A DNA stretch of 53,189 nucleotides, taken from NCBI GenBank assembly GCA_003209475.1, contig QCQY01000009.1, forward strand, positions 1-53,189, in the 5' to 3' direction. The DNA comes from Prochlorococcus sp. AG-459-B06 (GTDB lineage Bacteria; Cyanobacteriota; Cyanobacteriia; PCC-6307; Cyanobiaceae). Of the stretch, positions 20,217 to 26,659 are shown piece by piece (position 1 is the stretch's first letter; every line of letters starts with the position of its first letter). A model generated the notes under the pieces. The model was not told where the DNA came from. It saw nothing but the letters and a program-made list of their open reading frames with translations, and searched no databases. Position numbers and translations under genes: made by a program.

Positions 20217-20298
20217 GGGTCGGTGCCCGAGTGGTTAAAGGGGGCGGACTGTAAATCCGCTGGCTCTGCCTACGTTGGTTCAAATCCAACCCGGCCCA
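20217..20298 (+). tRNA. tRNA-Tyr (GTA)
   Basis: An 82-base tRNA with acceptor strands GGGTCGG and CCGGCCC, a long variable arm (CTGGCTCTGCCTACG region), T-loop GGTTCAAATCC and discriminator A. The anticodon GTA is at 20251-20253. CCA is not encoded. The long class II variable arm is normal for bacterial tRNA-Tyr. Confidence 0.96.
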
Positions 20299-20308
20299 CT
20301 TTAAAATT

Positions 20309-20380
<72 letters not shown>

Positions 20381-20513
20381 TGAACAAGAAGTATCTCCAT
20401 AACTGAGTTTATAAGTATTTGAAAGAATAAAATAATTTTAAGACCACTAAATATAAACGAATTAGAGCAGATATTAGAGCATAATTATTTCTTATTAAAA
20501 TAATTTACTTCGC

Positions 20514-20555
20514 TTGGTAAGGGAAAGGCCCTGAGTTCTGGTCTCGGCGAGGTTA
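20514..20555 (+). pseudogene. Decayed 3' fragment of tRNA-Thr (likely integration scar)
   Basis: The 42 bases align without gaps to the tRNA-Thr stretch from the anticodon loop to the discriminator base, with 31 of 42 matches counted by eye. The first 11 bases (TTGGTAAGGGA) are identical. The 5' half of the tRNA is missing, and the T arm and acceptor strand carry substitutions, so it cannot fold as a tRNA. Partial 3' tRNA copies typically mark the far attachment site of elements that integrate into tRNA genes. No integrase is present in this window. Confidence 0.75.
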
Positions 20556-20626
20556 TAGCCCAATAAAACTAATTAGTCTTAAATAACTTTTATATATTTT
20601 AAAATTTAAGAATATTGTTATAAGAA

Positions 20627-20818
20627 ATGTCATTATCGTCATACAGGATGCACAGAATATATCTTGCGGCAACCATGAATTATGGTCTTGGTTCTGATGA
20701 CTCAGAAGAGTTGGCATATTACAACAAAATCAGAAAAGAGATGAATGATATGAAAAAAGACCCAATAAAAAAAGGGATAACTTTTAGTTGGAATATCTCC
20801 GAAGAAATAGAAAAATGA
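20627..20818 (+). CDS. Small hypothetical protein, 63 residues
   Basis: A 63-residue protein beginning MSLSSYRMHRIYLAATMNYG, charged in its second half (NKIRKEMNDMKKDPIKKG). No family is recognised. The start could also be the internal ATG at residue 8. A second tiny frame overlaps its stop codon by four bases in the ATGA arrangement, which suggests translational coupling and supports both being real. It is the first gene after the tRNA scar. Confidence 0.6.
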   Translation: MSLSSYRMHRIYLAATMNYGLGSDDSEELAYYNKIRKEMNDMKKDPIKKGITFSWNISEEIEK

Positions 20819-20901
20819 ATCTTAATACTTTCTTACTAATCGATGGGAGTCTGATGTTTATTGGTCTGCCAATTCTGATGATTCTTAAAGGGAAAAATTG
20901 A
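20815..20901 (+). CDS. Single-helix membrane microprotein, 28 residues
   Basis: This 28-residue frame reads MNLNTFLLIDGSLMFIGLPI and ends LMILKGKN: one hydrophobic helix with a basic C-terminal end. Its ATG overlaps the stop of the upstream 63-residue gene (ATGA). The coupling and membrane-helix composition are the only support, and no homologue is recognised. Confidence 0.45.
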   Translation: MNLNTFLLIDGSLMFIGLPILMILKGKN

Positions 20902-21043
20902 TCCAAATTCATCTCATTTTAACCATTTTCAAATTCAATTGTTGATCCTTTATCCGTATATGTGAGTACCTCAAACCGTACATATTTATAAGTCGGATGG
21001 CCTGTATGACTAGTTAGAACATAGTGGTAGTCGTCATGAGCAA

Positions 21044-21181
21044 ATGTCTACCAAATCCAAACTAAAAGAAGATTATGAATCTGAGCTTGAAGAAAGATCA
21101 GAGGAAGAAATTCTTGAGGAAGAAATCAGAAATCAACAAACATTGGATAGCTTTGTTGAATCTGACAAAAACTGGAGCTAA
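21044..21181 (+). CDS. Small acidic helical protein, 45 residues
   Basis: A 45-residue, strongly acidic protein starting MSTKSKLKEDYESELEERSE, then EEEILEEEIRNQQTLDSF, predicted to be one charged helix. It contains many Glu and Lys, no Cys and no hydrophobic segment. The composition is unlike random frames in this AT-rich DNA, so it is probably real. It is followed 27 bases later by another small gene on the same strand, preceded by a purine-rich AAGGAG ribosome binding site. Confidence 0.55.
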   Translation: MSTKSKLKEDYESELEERSEEEILEEEIRNQQTLDSFVESDKNWS

Positions 21182-21208
21182 TCAAAACTTATTTTTAAGG
21201 AGATTGTT

Positions 21209-21394
21209 ATGAACTTAAAAAGATCACCATTTTCTATACTTAATAAAGAAAGAAGAGAAATTGATTATATCAGGGGAGTTTATAAGAGAAAAATTCAATC
21301 TGAAATTGAATCTTATAAAGATCCCGAAGATGAAGATAAGAGAGATACGATTCAAGCTCAAGATGTATTGATGCTTGATAGAATCTCAATTTAA
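21209..21394 (+). CDS. Small hypothetical protein, 61 residues
   Basis: This 61-residue charged protein (MNLKRSPFSILNKERREIDY, later SEIESYKDPEDEDKRDTIQ) is preceded by TAAGGAGATTGTT. That is an unusually good Shine-Dalgarno site for this genome and fixes the start. No domain is recognised. Its neighbours on both sides are also small plus-strand genes in the tRNA-bounded accessory block. Confidence 0.6.
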   Translation: MNLKRSPFSILNKERREIDYIRGVYKRKIQSEIESYKDPEDEDKRDTIQAQDVLMLDRISI

Positions 21395-21457
21395 TTTTCA
21401 TTTACTAACCTTAAATCAATAATCTTGCTATTAATTAAGTAGAGACTTTTTTATTAA

Positions 21458-21547
21458 ATGCCATTAGACGTATTTCTAATGAATATGTGTGTTGTAGTCA
21501 TAGCTCTGCTTATTAGAAGAGAAATCAAACTTAAGAAAGCGAGATAA
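21458..21547 (+). CDS. Single-helix membrane microprotein, 29 residues
   Basis: The 29-residue frame reads MPLDVFLMNMCVVVIALLIR followed by REIKLKKAR. It has one hydrophobic helix followed by a positive C-terminal tail, consistent with a membrane-anchored microprotein whose tail stays in the cytoplasm. The next microprotein begins 4 bases after its stop, suggesting a pair. Reality is inferred from composition and spacing only. Confidence 0.45.
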   Translation: MPLDVFLMNMCVVVIALLIRREIKLKKAR

Positions 21548-21550
21548 ATT

Positions 21551-21670
21551 ATGAAGACGCAAATTTTTAAAGAGCAATACATCCCAAATGTTCACGCTAT
21601 TACTCTTTTACTAATGCTTCTTATATGTCTGTGGTTACCTCTTGCACTCAGATTCTTATTAATAATTTAG
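21551..21670 (+). CDS. Single-helix membrane microprotein, 39 residues
   Basis: The 39-residue frame MKTQIFKEQYIPNVHAITLL continues into a Leu-rich helix (LMLLICLWLPLALRFLLII). It starts 4 bases after the stop of the 29-residue microprotein and converges on the ABM-like gene at 21699. A short polar N-terminus and one membrane helix are all that can be said. Confidence 0.45.
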   Translation: MKTQIFKEQYIPNVHAITLLLMLLICLWLPLALRFLLII

Positions 21671-21698
21671 TCGAACTAATTAAATAATACTCTCATCC

Positions 21699-22088
21699 TT
21701 AAACTCTGCTATAACCTAATTTTGTTTTAAAGATCTTATATGGAACTCCTGTTCCGTTCATAGCTTCAATAACTTTATCTCCAACAGTTCCATAAAATTC
21801 AACAGAAAGATCAGTTCCTAGTGCAGCATGAGCCTCAAGATAAACACCTAAAGCTGGATTAGCTAAATGAGCTAGTAAAGCATCATCATTTTTATAAACT
21901 TCTGACCATACGAAACGAAGAGGCTCATCAGGATCTTGATCAAAAGTATGATGGAGCATTCCTGGTTCGTCAGCTTCAACAGCTTTATCTGTCTTATCCG
22001 CAATTTCTAAGTATTCTGCAACCTTATCTTCCTTTACTTTAAGTTTTGCAAGAAGCATAAATGGAGTGTCTGATCCAAAACTAGACAT
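21699..22088 (-). CDS. ABM-like (antibiotic biosynthesis monooxygenase fold) protein
   Basis: From the ATG at 22088 this is 129 residues. It has strand-forming FMLLAKLKVKEDKVAEYLEI, then PGMLHHTFDQDPDEPLRFVW, then SEVYKNDDALLAHLANP, the ferredoxin-like alpha/beta pattern of ABM/putative quinol monooxygenases. The open frame reaches 22166, but the extra 26 residues overlap a hairpin and repeat element and look like leader DNA. Eight Ts lie directly before the ATG, so there is no Shine-Dalgarno site. ABM proteins bind or oxidise small aromatics; the substrate here is unknown. Confidence 0.78.
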   Translation of the reverse strand: MSSFGSDTPFMLLAKLKVKEDKVAEYLEIADKTDKAVEADEPGMLHHTFDQDPDEPLRFVWSEVYKNDDALLAHLANPALGVYLEAHAALGTDLSVEFYGTVGDKVIEAMNGTGVPYKIFKTKLGYSRV

Positions 22089-22125
22089 AAAAAAAAGACT
22101 CTTGCGAGCCTGGGTGATGGGGATT
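22089..22125 (-). promoter_or_regulatory. Possible attenuator leader: 16-nt repeat, hairpin and U-tract just before an ATG
   Basis: On the minus strand the leader reads AATCCCCATCACCCAG, then GGCTC-GCAA-GAGTC (a 5-6 bp stem with a GNRA-type GCAA loop), then eight Ts, then ATG at 22088. This has the form of an intrinsic terminator placed directly before the start codon. The 16-mer at 22110-22125 recurs at 22222-22237. That the leader attenuates transcription or translation is inference. Confidence 0.4.
22110..22125 (+). repeat. 16-bp direct repeat, copy 1
   Basis: CTGGGTGATGGGGATT occurs exactly at 22110-22125 and again at 22222-22237 in the same orientation, 112 bases apart. Such a GC-rich exact 16-mer is conspicuous in roughly 30% GC DNA. 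Copy 1 lies in the leader of the ABM-like gene. Confidence 0.9.
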
Positions 22126-22221
22126 TCCATCATGACAAATTTATTAGAAACAAACAACTCCATCAATAGTTAATTTTTATTACTTACAAACACCATATGT
22201 AGTGCTAGGATTTATAAAGGG

Positions 22222-22237
22222 CTGGGTGATGGGGATT
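22222..22237 (+). repeat. 16-bp direct repeat, copy 2
   Basis: Second exact copy of CTGGGTGATGGGGATT. It lies 17 bases upstream of a plus-strand intrinsic terminator and inside the candidate small RNA. Confidence 0.9.
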
Positions 22238-22254
22238 ATTCCGCTTTTTGGCTG

Positions 22255-22278
22255 GGGCGAAGCTAACGCCCTTTTTTT
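22255..22278 (+). terminator. Intrinsic terminator, plus strand
   Basis: GGGCG (22255-22259), loop AAGCTAA, CGCCC (22267-22271), then seven Ts (22272-22278). No plus-strand protein gene ends here, which is the main reason to suspect a short RNA. It overlaps the last codons of the minus-strand 49-residue gene by two bases. Confidence 0.7.
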
Positions 22279-22426
22279 ATGGGTATAACTTTTTAATAGC
22301 TTCTTGTTGTTCTTGTTTTTTTATTTCTTCAGCATCATAAACAGGACAAGTATTCTGATTTAGTGATGAGAAGAAAGCACTTTTTTTAAAACGTTTGAAT
22401 ATAGGGGGCAATAATAAATGTTTCAT
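22277..22426 (-). CDS. Small hypothetical protein, 49 residues
   Basis: The 49-residue frame reads MKHLLLPPIFKRFKKSAFFS, then SLNQNTCPVYDAEEIKKQEQ and ends QEAIKKLYP. It begins 3 bases after the stop of the secreted-protein gene upstream, so it is probably the third gene of that operon. The N-terminus is basic and amphipathic with one Cys, and the C-terminal half is a charged helix. No family is recognised. Confidence 0.6.
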   Translation of the reverse strand: MKHLLLPPIFKRFKKSAFFSSLNQNTCPVYDAEEIKKQEQQEAIKKLYP

Positions 22427-22429
22427 ATT

Positions 22430-22924
22430 TTATTTACTAAATTGCTCAAACATACTTAAATACTGCAGAGGGAATACGCTGGTTAAATTTTCTATTCTCT
22501 TTGCATTTAATACAACACCCTCTGGTAATTTCGCTACTAACTTTGGAATAGCTTTTTTTGTTTCTTCTCTGCAGAAGTTAATTCTGTAAGTAGCTTCTTT
22601 TTTAATATTTGTTCTAATTAACCCATCTTTTCCAATCATTGATTTTAAATCAAGATTATTTCCTTTCAAAAGGGCAATTAAAACAGTATCTGCAATTTTT
22701 AAAGCTTCCACAGGTTCTTTATCCTTATTTATTCCAAATATCCAGGCACAGGCGCCAACTCCTAATGCTCTTGCAATACAATCATCATTTCCAATTTCAT
22801 CACAAGGTAATCTAAAAGACTCTTCAATTTTTTTTAGATCATATCCATTCTCACCTTCTGGAAAACCAGCGTGAGCAGAAAAAGGAAATAAAAATAATAT
22901 TGTTGTAAGAAATAAGCGGTTCAT
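22430..22924 (-). CDS. Secreted protein of unknown function
   Basis: This 164-residue protein begins with a clear signal peptide (MNRLFLTTILFLFPFSAHAG, cleavage likely after AHA). The mature part has cysteines near 40, 48, 58 and 118 that could form disulfides, and is predicted to be mainly helical, ending SVFPLQYLSMFEQFSK. It therefore probably works in the periplasm. The gene starts on the base after the stop of the NTF2-like gene and runs into the 49-residue gene, making a tight three-gene operon. Confidence 0.75.
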   Translation of the reverse strand: MNRLFLTTILFLFPFSAHAGFPEGENGYDLKKIEESFRLPCDEIGNDDCIARALGVGACAWIFGINKDKEPVEALKIADTVLIALLKGNNLDLKSMIGKDGLIRTNIKKEATYRINFCREETKKAIPKLVAKLPEGVVLNAKRIENLTSVFPLQYLSMFEQFSK

Positions 22925-23308
22925 TTATTCCCAAGTTTTCATATCAGTAGTTCCTTGTGATCTTTGCATCCAGGCATATTTCCATGTACCATTTTCATTT
23001 TTAAAAATGCAAGTATAAGTTGAAAGATCTTTATTTTGGTTTCCTTTATAACTGAAGATTTCATTTAATGTAAAAACCGCGTAGGCTATCTCACCAAAAA
23101 TTTCAATTTTATGGATTTTGATCAGTTCTGAGGATTCTGCAACTAAGTCATTATTATCAAACATCCCCACTAATCCTTTCGCAGAGATTGGATTTCCACT
23201 TGGTCTTACAGCCAAAAAATCCCCTGTTACGTTTGGTATTAAAAAAGAAGAATCTTCACTGGTTGCATAACCATAAATTAAATTTTCTATGGCTTGAGTA
23301 CTTGACAT
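22925..23308 (-). CDS. NTF2-like/SnoaL-like protein
   Basis: This 127-residue protein has the cone-shaped NTF2-like pattern: an N-terminal helix (TQAIENLIYGYATSEDSSFL), a FLAVRPSGNPISAKGLVGMF region, and strands KIHKIEIFGEIAYAVFTLNE and TCIFKNENGTWKYAWMQRSQ. The fold binds small hydrophobic ligands or acts as an enzyme scaffold, and no catalytic residues can be assigned. It leads an operon with a secreted protein and a microprotein. Confidence 0.75.
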   Translation of the reverse strand: MSSTQAIENLIYGYATSEDSSFLIPNVTGDFLAVRPSGNPISAKGLVGMFDNNDLVAESSELIKIHKIEIFGEIAYAVFTLNEIFSYKGNQNKDLSTYTCIFKNENGTWKYAWMQRSQGTTDMKTWE

Positions 23309-23439
23309 TTAAGAAGTAATTAATTCCCCTTATCTTAGGTCGACTTTCAGTAATTAAATTCTTTAAAGGTGTTGAATCAAAAACTTAAGTATTCTTCTAA
23401 ATAATAAAAATTTAGTATTGGATTATAAATCCAAAAAAT

Positions 23440-23580
23440 ATGGAAATAACCCTAAAAAAAGAGACTTTATTAGGTTTAGAAACCTACGATGTTTTAGGCT
23501 TTAATTCCGAAGAGGAACTTGAATTAGAGATTTCAAAACTCATTAAAATTAGACCTGAATTTGAAAATCATCCAAATTAA
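23440..23580 (+). CDS. Small acidic protein, 46 residues
   Basis: The 46-residue frame reads MEITLKKETLLGLETYDVLG and continues FNSEEELELEISKLIKIRPE to FENHPN. The amphipathic composition and the starting ATG make it a plausible gene on the opposite strand to its neighbours. No family is recognised. The 100 bases upstream hold no other gene. Confidence 0.5.
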   Translation: MEITLKKETLLGLETYDVLGFNSEEELELEISKLIKIRPEFENHPN

Positions 23581-23612
23581 ATTTGTATAGGTTTTAAAAA
23601 TTAGAATTTCAA

Positions 23613-23897
23613 CTATTCAGAAACCCAACTTGTGATTTTAGTTGTGCTATAAATATGTCCTCCAGATTCTATATTCTTAATGGTTTCAGGATCTGAAAAA
23701 ACATGCTTAGCCAAACCTTCTTCAGCTTGGTGAATAACAATAACTTCTTTTGGATCAATTAAACTTTTGCCACGATATAGGGGAGTAAGTCCTACCGTTT
23801 TATGAAATGCATCTATCTCTGGACTATCAAACATTTTTACCCATTCCTCAAATGTATTTGAAAGTTTAAAGGTGAAAACAGTAGTTTCAATAGTCAT
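23613..23897 (-). CDS. DUF3764-like small protein
   Basis: This 94-residue protein reads TTVFTFKLSNTFEEWVKMFD, then SPEIDAFHKTVGLTPLYRGK, and contains ILIDPKEVIVIHQAEEG-like strands (SLIDPKEVIVIHQAEEGLAK). I associate it with DUF3764, a picocyanobacterial family; that is from memory. The strand-helix-strand pattern resembles a ferredoxin-like dimer fold like its ABM-like neighbours. Role unknown. Confidence 0.72.
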   Translation of the reverse strand: MTIETTVFTFKLSNTFEEWVKMFDSPEIDAFHKTVGLTPLYRGKSLIDPKEVIVIHQAEEGLAKHVFSDPETIKNIESGGHIYSTTKITSWVSE

Positions 23898-23925
23898 AAA
23901 AAAAAGCTAATTGCTATTTATTTTA

Positions 23926-23939
23926 GATCGACTGTCAAT
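23926..23939. repeat. Intergenic repeat GATCGACTGTCAAT, copy 1
   Basis: GATCGACTGTCAAT recurs exactly at 24394-24407, and a weaker version (GGTCGACTTTCAGT) lies at 23338-23351. On the minus strand it reads ATTGACAGTCGATC and includes a consensus -35 hexamer TTGACA. All copies lie in short gaps between minus-strand genes of the accessory block. Confidence 0.7.
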
Positions 23940-23941
23940 TA

Positions 23942-24289
23942 TCAAGAAAAAACTGGTGGATAAGGTGTTTGTCCATTCATTAATGATGTGTCAATTGGTT
24001 TACAGATATTCATCAATGCATCTTGTCCGAACCCTGGACCAGAGGGTCCATCTATAAACTCCTGAAAATCTTCAGCAGAAATACCCTCTTTTACTTCCCA
24101 AAAACAATATACAGGGCCAGTTTTAGTTACGGCATTTGCAGAATGGTTAAAAAATCCTTTTTCTTTATTAGCTGCTACCGCATCATCCCATCCACCACCT
24201 GGTGACATTGCCGCATAAGCTGTTTCCCACCATTTTTCAGCTTTTCCTGCCTTAAATTCATGATGAACAATATAAAAAGTTGATGCCAT
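23942..24289 (-). CDS. Conserved small protein, ABM-like alpha/beta fold suspected
   Basis: From the ATG at 24289 this is 115 residues: MASTFYIVHHEFKAGKAEKW, WETAYAAMSPGGGWDDAVAA, then GPVYCFWEVKEGISAEDFQE and the C-terminal INGQTPYPPVFS-like end (DTSLMNGQTPYPPVFS). The frame continues upstream to 24454, but those 55 residues overlap a terminator and the next gene and read like intergenic DNA. The strand-helix-strand order and size resemble the ABM-like proteins on either side. Function unknown. Confidence 0.7.
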   Translation of the reverse strand: MASTFYIVHHEFKAGKAEKWWETAYAAMSPGGGWDDAVAANKEKGFFNHSANAVTKTGPVYCFWEVKEGISAEDFQEFIDGPSGPGFGQDALMNICKPIDTSLMNGQTPYPPVFS

Positions 24290-24365
24290 AAAAATAATAT
24301 TTGTGCTGATAATAAAGCTACTTGATATAAGTAAAGGGAAGATTAATTTATTTTGAATTCCTAAA

Positions 24366-24389
24366 TAAAAAAAGGGGGCTAAAAGCCCC
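24366..24389 (-). terminator. Intrinsic terminator, minus strand
   Basis: On the minus strand GGGGCT-TTT-AGCCCC is followed by seven Ts. It ends the message of the ABM-like gene at 24420-24773 before the next gene's start at 24289. Confidence 0.75.
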
Positions 24390-24393
24390 ATTT

Positions 24394-24407
24394 GATCGAC
24401 TGTCAAT
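24394..24407. repeat. Intergenic repeat GATCGACTGTCAAT, copy 2
   Basis: Exact second copy of the 14-mer found at 23926-23939. It lies between the stop at 24420 and the terminator at 24366-24389. Confidence 0.7.
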
Positions 24408-24419
24408 AAAAAAACTTTA

Positions 24420-24773
24420 TCAGAATCCAGATATTGCTTCATAGAAATCAGCATCTGGGAGTATTTCCTTCAAGGGTTCAATCTCCTTAGCTGGGCCTTG
24501 GACCTGCACAGTAATATCTGACACTTCAAAAAGCTTGGGAATCATATGTCCCATATTTTTTAGATGAAATAAAGCGGCGGCACCATCTTTATATGCCTCT
24601 CTTACATAAGCCTTATCTGACCCACATGTAGTGATATTAAAAAAAAGGCAGTCAGGTTCATTAGCTTTTGTCAGTGCCAAAATTTCTTCTAAAAGAGCTA
24701 TGCACTGGTCCATCTTGCCATCCTTGATTGTGAAGTGGGGATGGATAGAAACCATCATTGTATCGAGAGACAT
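24420..24773 (-). CDS. Putative quinol monooxygenase/ABM-fold protein
   Basis: This 117-residue protein reads MMVSIHPHFTIKDGKMDQCI, then ALLEEILALTKANEPDCLFF and KDGAAALFHLKNMGHMIPKL. The pattern (strand, helix, strand with acidic turn, later His in a helix, AAxxHLKN) matches ABM-domain quinol monooxygenase-like proteins. Its substrate is unknown. It is one of several such small alpha/beta proteins within 3 kb, all on the minus strand and in the tRNA-bounded block. Confidence 0.8.
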   Translation of the reverse strand: MSLDTMMVSIHPHFTIKDGKMDQCIALLEEILALTKANEPDCLFFNITTCGSDKAYVREAYKDGAAALFHLKNMGHMIPKLFEVSDITVQVQGPAKEIEPLKEILPDADFYEAISGF

Positions 24774-24913
24774 GAATTTATAAATATTTCTCCTATCTTT
24801 CTAGCAACTAATATTTATGAATAAGTTAAAATTTTGGATTATCTAAAAATTAAGAATGTTAATTTGGTATCACATGTACCGTTTATATGTTTTTTGATAG
24901 CTATTAATTGTAT

Positions 24914-25096
24914 ATGAGTTTTTTTGCTGAACCAAACCATATTGAATATGATGCATGGTTCGATGAAAATGTCGACCCAGTAGATCTTATGAATTACTCA
25001 GATGAAAAGGAGTTCAGTGATTCGGTACACTTTAAGTTCCATAAGATGTCCACTAGAAATTTAACGATTGGTTCTTCTGATAATTTTCACTGGTAA
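24914..25096 (+). CDS. Small acidic hypothetical protein, 60 residues
   Basis: The 60-residue protein starts MSFFAEPNHIEYDAWFDENV and ends LTIGSSDNFHW; it is acidic and rich in aromatic residues, with no membrane helix. I chose the ATG at 24914 over an in-frame TTG six bases earlier. No family is recognised. Confidence 0.55.
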   Translation: MSFFAEPNHIEYDAWFDENVDPVDLMNYSDEKEFSDSVHFKFHKMSTRNLTIGSSDNFHW

Positions 25097-25132
25097 GTAA
25101 AAGATTTTTCACTCCAAAGATATTTATGAATC

Positions 25133-25510
25133 TTACGCAGAATATGTTCCATCACTTTCTCTTCTTGCCTTAGCTAATACAATTTCATCTACAACTTTTT
25201 CAATCATGTAAGCGCTTTTTTTACCCAAGCATTTTTCTTTTTTAATACTCTCAAAATCATTTGGGATTAAATCATTATGTTCACAACAGTCACATTTAAT
25301 ATCAATTTTCTTACCTCTGAAAACCTCCAAAGCTCTAGAAAAAATCCATTGCTGAACTGAGATACTTTCCCAACTATCAAAATTCGACCATTCATCAAAA
25401 TCCCTATTAAGGATGCCTTTTAATCCATCAGCCTGATTTACATATACTAAGTATGAATCTTTTCTTGGTTCATCATTCATACCAATTGTTTTGACAGAAT
25501 TTTGATTCAT
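25133..25510 (-). CDS. Hypothetical protein with CxCC cluster
   Basis: This 125-residue soluble protein has EPRKDSYLVYVNQADGLKGI, FDEWSNFDSWESISVQQWIF, and a cysteine cluster KIDIKCDCCEHNDLIPNDFE that could bind a metal. The C-terminal third is a charged helix. No family is recognised. It may start at the ATG at residue 11 instead. Confidence 0.6.
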   Translation of the reverse strand: MNQNSVKTIGMNDEPRKDSYLVYVNQADGLKGILNRDFDEWSNFDSWESISVQQWIFSRALEVFRGKKIDIKCDCCEHNDLIPNDFESIKKEKCLGKKSAYMIEKVVDEIVLAKARRESDGTYSA

Positions 25511-25580
25511 TAAATATAGATTGATTGCGTAGCCTTATAAATCTAGAGGATAATTTCAAAAATATAAACAAAAAAATGTC

Positions 25581-26048
25581 TCAAACAAGATCATTAATTG
25601 CTTTATCCAATCTAGAAGTATGATTTGTATTTCTGAGTAATTCAAAATCCTTAAAATCAAAGCCCGGGCCAACACAACAACTCACTAAAGTAAATTCGCC
25701 TGTACTTTTTGCAGCTTGCCAATATCCAGATGGGATCATTTCTACTGGATTATTGGAATCTAAAATTAAATTTCTTATTAACTTATTATCATTATCCAGG
25801 CACCATAAATTCAGTGGATCACCCCTTAAATAAATCCAAATTTCATCTGCATTTTTTACTCTGTGCCAAGCACTTTTTGCATCTCTCTCCAAAAGATAAT
25901 AAATTCCCGTAATAAAGTTTCTACTTTGGCCATCTTCCCTTATTAGAGAATTCTCACTCCTTACTATCTCTCTAAACCATCCACCCTCAGGATGAGGAGA
26001 TAAATTGAATTGTTTAATTATTTCTATGTTTTTTTTATTAGGATTCAC
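25581..26048 (-). CDS. Cupin-superfamily protein (DUF985/cupin_5 type)
   Basis: The 155-residue protein contains the cupin_5 signatures LSPHPEGGWFREIVRS, FITGIYYLLERDAKSAWHRV, ADEIWIYLRGDPLNLWCL and ESGYWQAAKSTGEFTLVSCC-like (SGYWQAAKSTGEFTLVSCCV), then PGFDFKDFELL. The fold is a small beta barrel that often binds a metal or sugar-like ligand. The substrate is not known. Confidence 0.88.
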   Translation of the reverse strand: MNPNKKNIEIIKQFNLSPHPEGGWFREIVRSENSLIREDGQSRNFITGIYYLLERDAKSAWHRVKNADEIWIYLRGDPLNLWCLDNDNKLIRNLILDSNNPVEMIPSGYWQAAKSTGEFTLVSCCVGPGFDFKDFELLRNTNHTSRLDKAINDLV

Positions 26049-26129
26049 ATCACAAAATATCTTTTAAATTTCTCTCATACTTAAAAGCAAACTGAAAAAA
26101 AATCAAAATAAACTATATTTTCTTAAAAA

Positions 26130-26273
26130 TTAAGAACAAATAACTGACAAATCTACAAAATTTTTATTTTCATCTGCCAGTTCAGTAATGATTCTATCTA
26201 GCCATTCAGAGGTCGTTTCACAATAGCCTACATTTAAAATAGTTTTTTGATTTGATGTTTCTTCTTTATTCAT
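26130..26273 (-). CDS. Small hypothetical protein, 47 residues
   Basis: The 47-residue frame reads MNKEETSNQKTILNVGYCET, TSEWLDRIITELADENKNFV and ends DLSVICS. Two cysteines and an amphipathic helix are present. No family is recognised. Support is its codon composition and a clean ATG start in an otherwise empty gap. Confidence 0.45.
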   Translation of the reverse strand: MNKEETSNQKTILNVGYCETTSEWLDRIITELADENKNFVDLSVICS

Positions 26274-26455
26274 AGTTGAAGTATTTTTATATAAACTAGT
26301 CTTTAATTAAATCTATGTGAATAAGTCTTAATTACTATCTATTTTAAAAAGTTGTATTTAATACATATTTAAGAACTGCTAGTAAACAAATAAAATTAAA
26401 TCGTTGACAAGAAAATGTATACAAGTAAGAGTAGAAAAAATTTATTATTTAACCA

Positions 26456-26641
26456 ATGAATAACATCAAGATTGAGGAATTGATGAAAGTAAGGTTCGAT
26501 GGTATTGCTAATAGAATTGGGCAATTAAGCAAAAGGGAAAGTGAGTCTTTATTACTTGAGCATCTTGAGTGGTTGGAGGGAGGATGGGAGACTGAAGAAA
26601 TCTTATTTTTAAAAAAGCCCTACAGAAAATGGTGGTTTTAA
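26456..26641 (+). CDS. Small hypothetical protein, 61 residues
   Basis: The 61-residue protein reads MNNIKIEELMKVRFDGIANR, later LEHLEWLEGGWETEEILFLK and ends KPYRKWWF. It is helical and Glu/Trp-rich with a basic aromatic C-terminus. No family is recognised. The upstream gap holds a TTGACA hexamer at 26404-26409 that may belong to its promoter. Confidence 0.55.
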   Translation: MNNIKIEELMKVRFDGIANRIGQLSKRESESLLLEHLEWLEGGWETEEILFLKKPYRKWWF

Positions 26642-26659
26642 CTCCACTTCTATAAATAA

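Larger units (their letters stand above)
22218..22278 (+). ncRNA. Candidate small RNA with terminator hairpin
   Basis: About 60 bases on the plus strand that follow -10-like sequence (TAGGAT, 22206-22211; TATAAA nearby). They contain the 16-mer CTGGGTGATGGGGATT (22222-22237) and end in a good intrinsic terminator. There is no open frame in them. The 16-mer is the exact complement of the leader of the ABM-like gene's message, so the RNA could pair with it. The transcript is inferred and its 5' end is a guess. Confidence 0.35.

Noticed and set aside
22089-22166. Upstream extension of the ABM-like protein
   Set aside because: It spans a hairpin, U-tract and repeat, and the ABM core starts at the later ATG. 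A longer product cannot be excluded.
24290-24454. Upstream extension of the 115-residue protein
   Set aside because: It overlaps a terminator and the neighbouring gene and contains no conserved segment.
20954-24881. Similar inverted sites CCGTATATGTGAGTACC (20954) and GGTATCACATGTACCG (24866)
   Set aside because: They match imperfectly with a one-base shift and lie far apart with no consistent position relative to genes.
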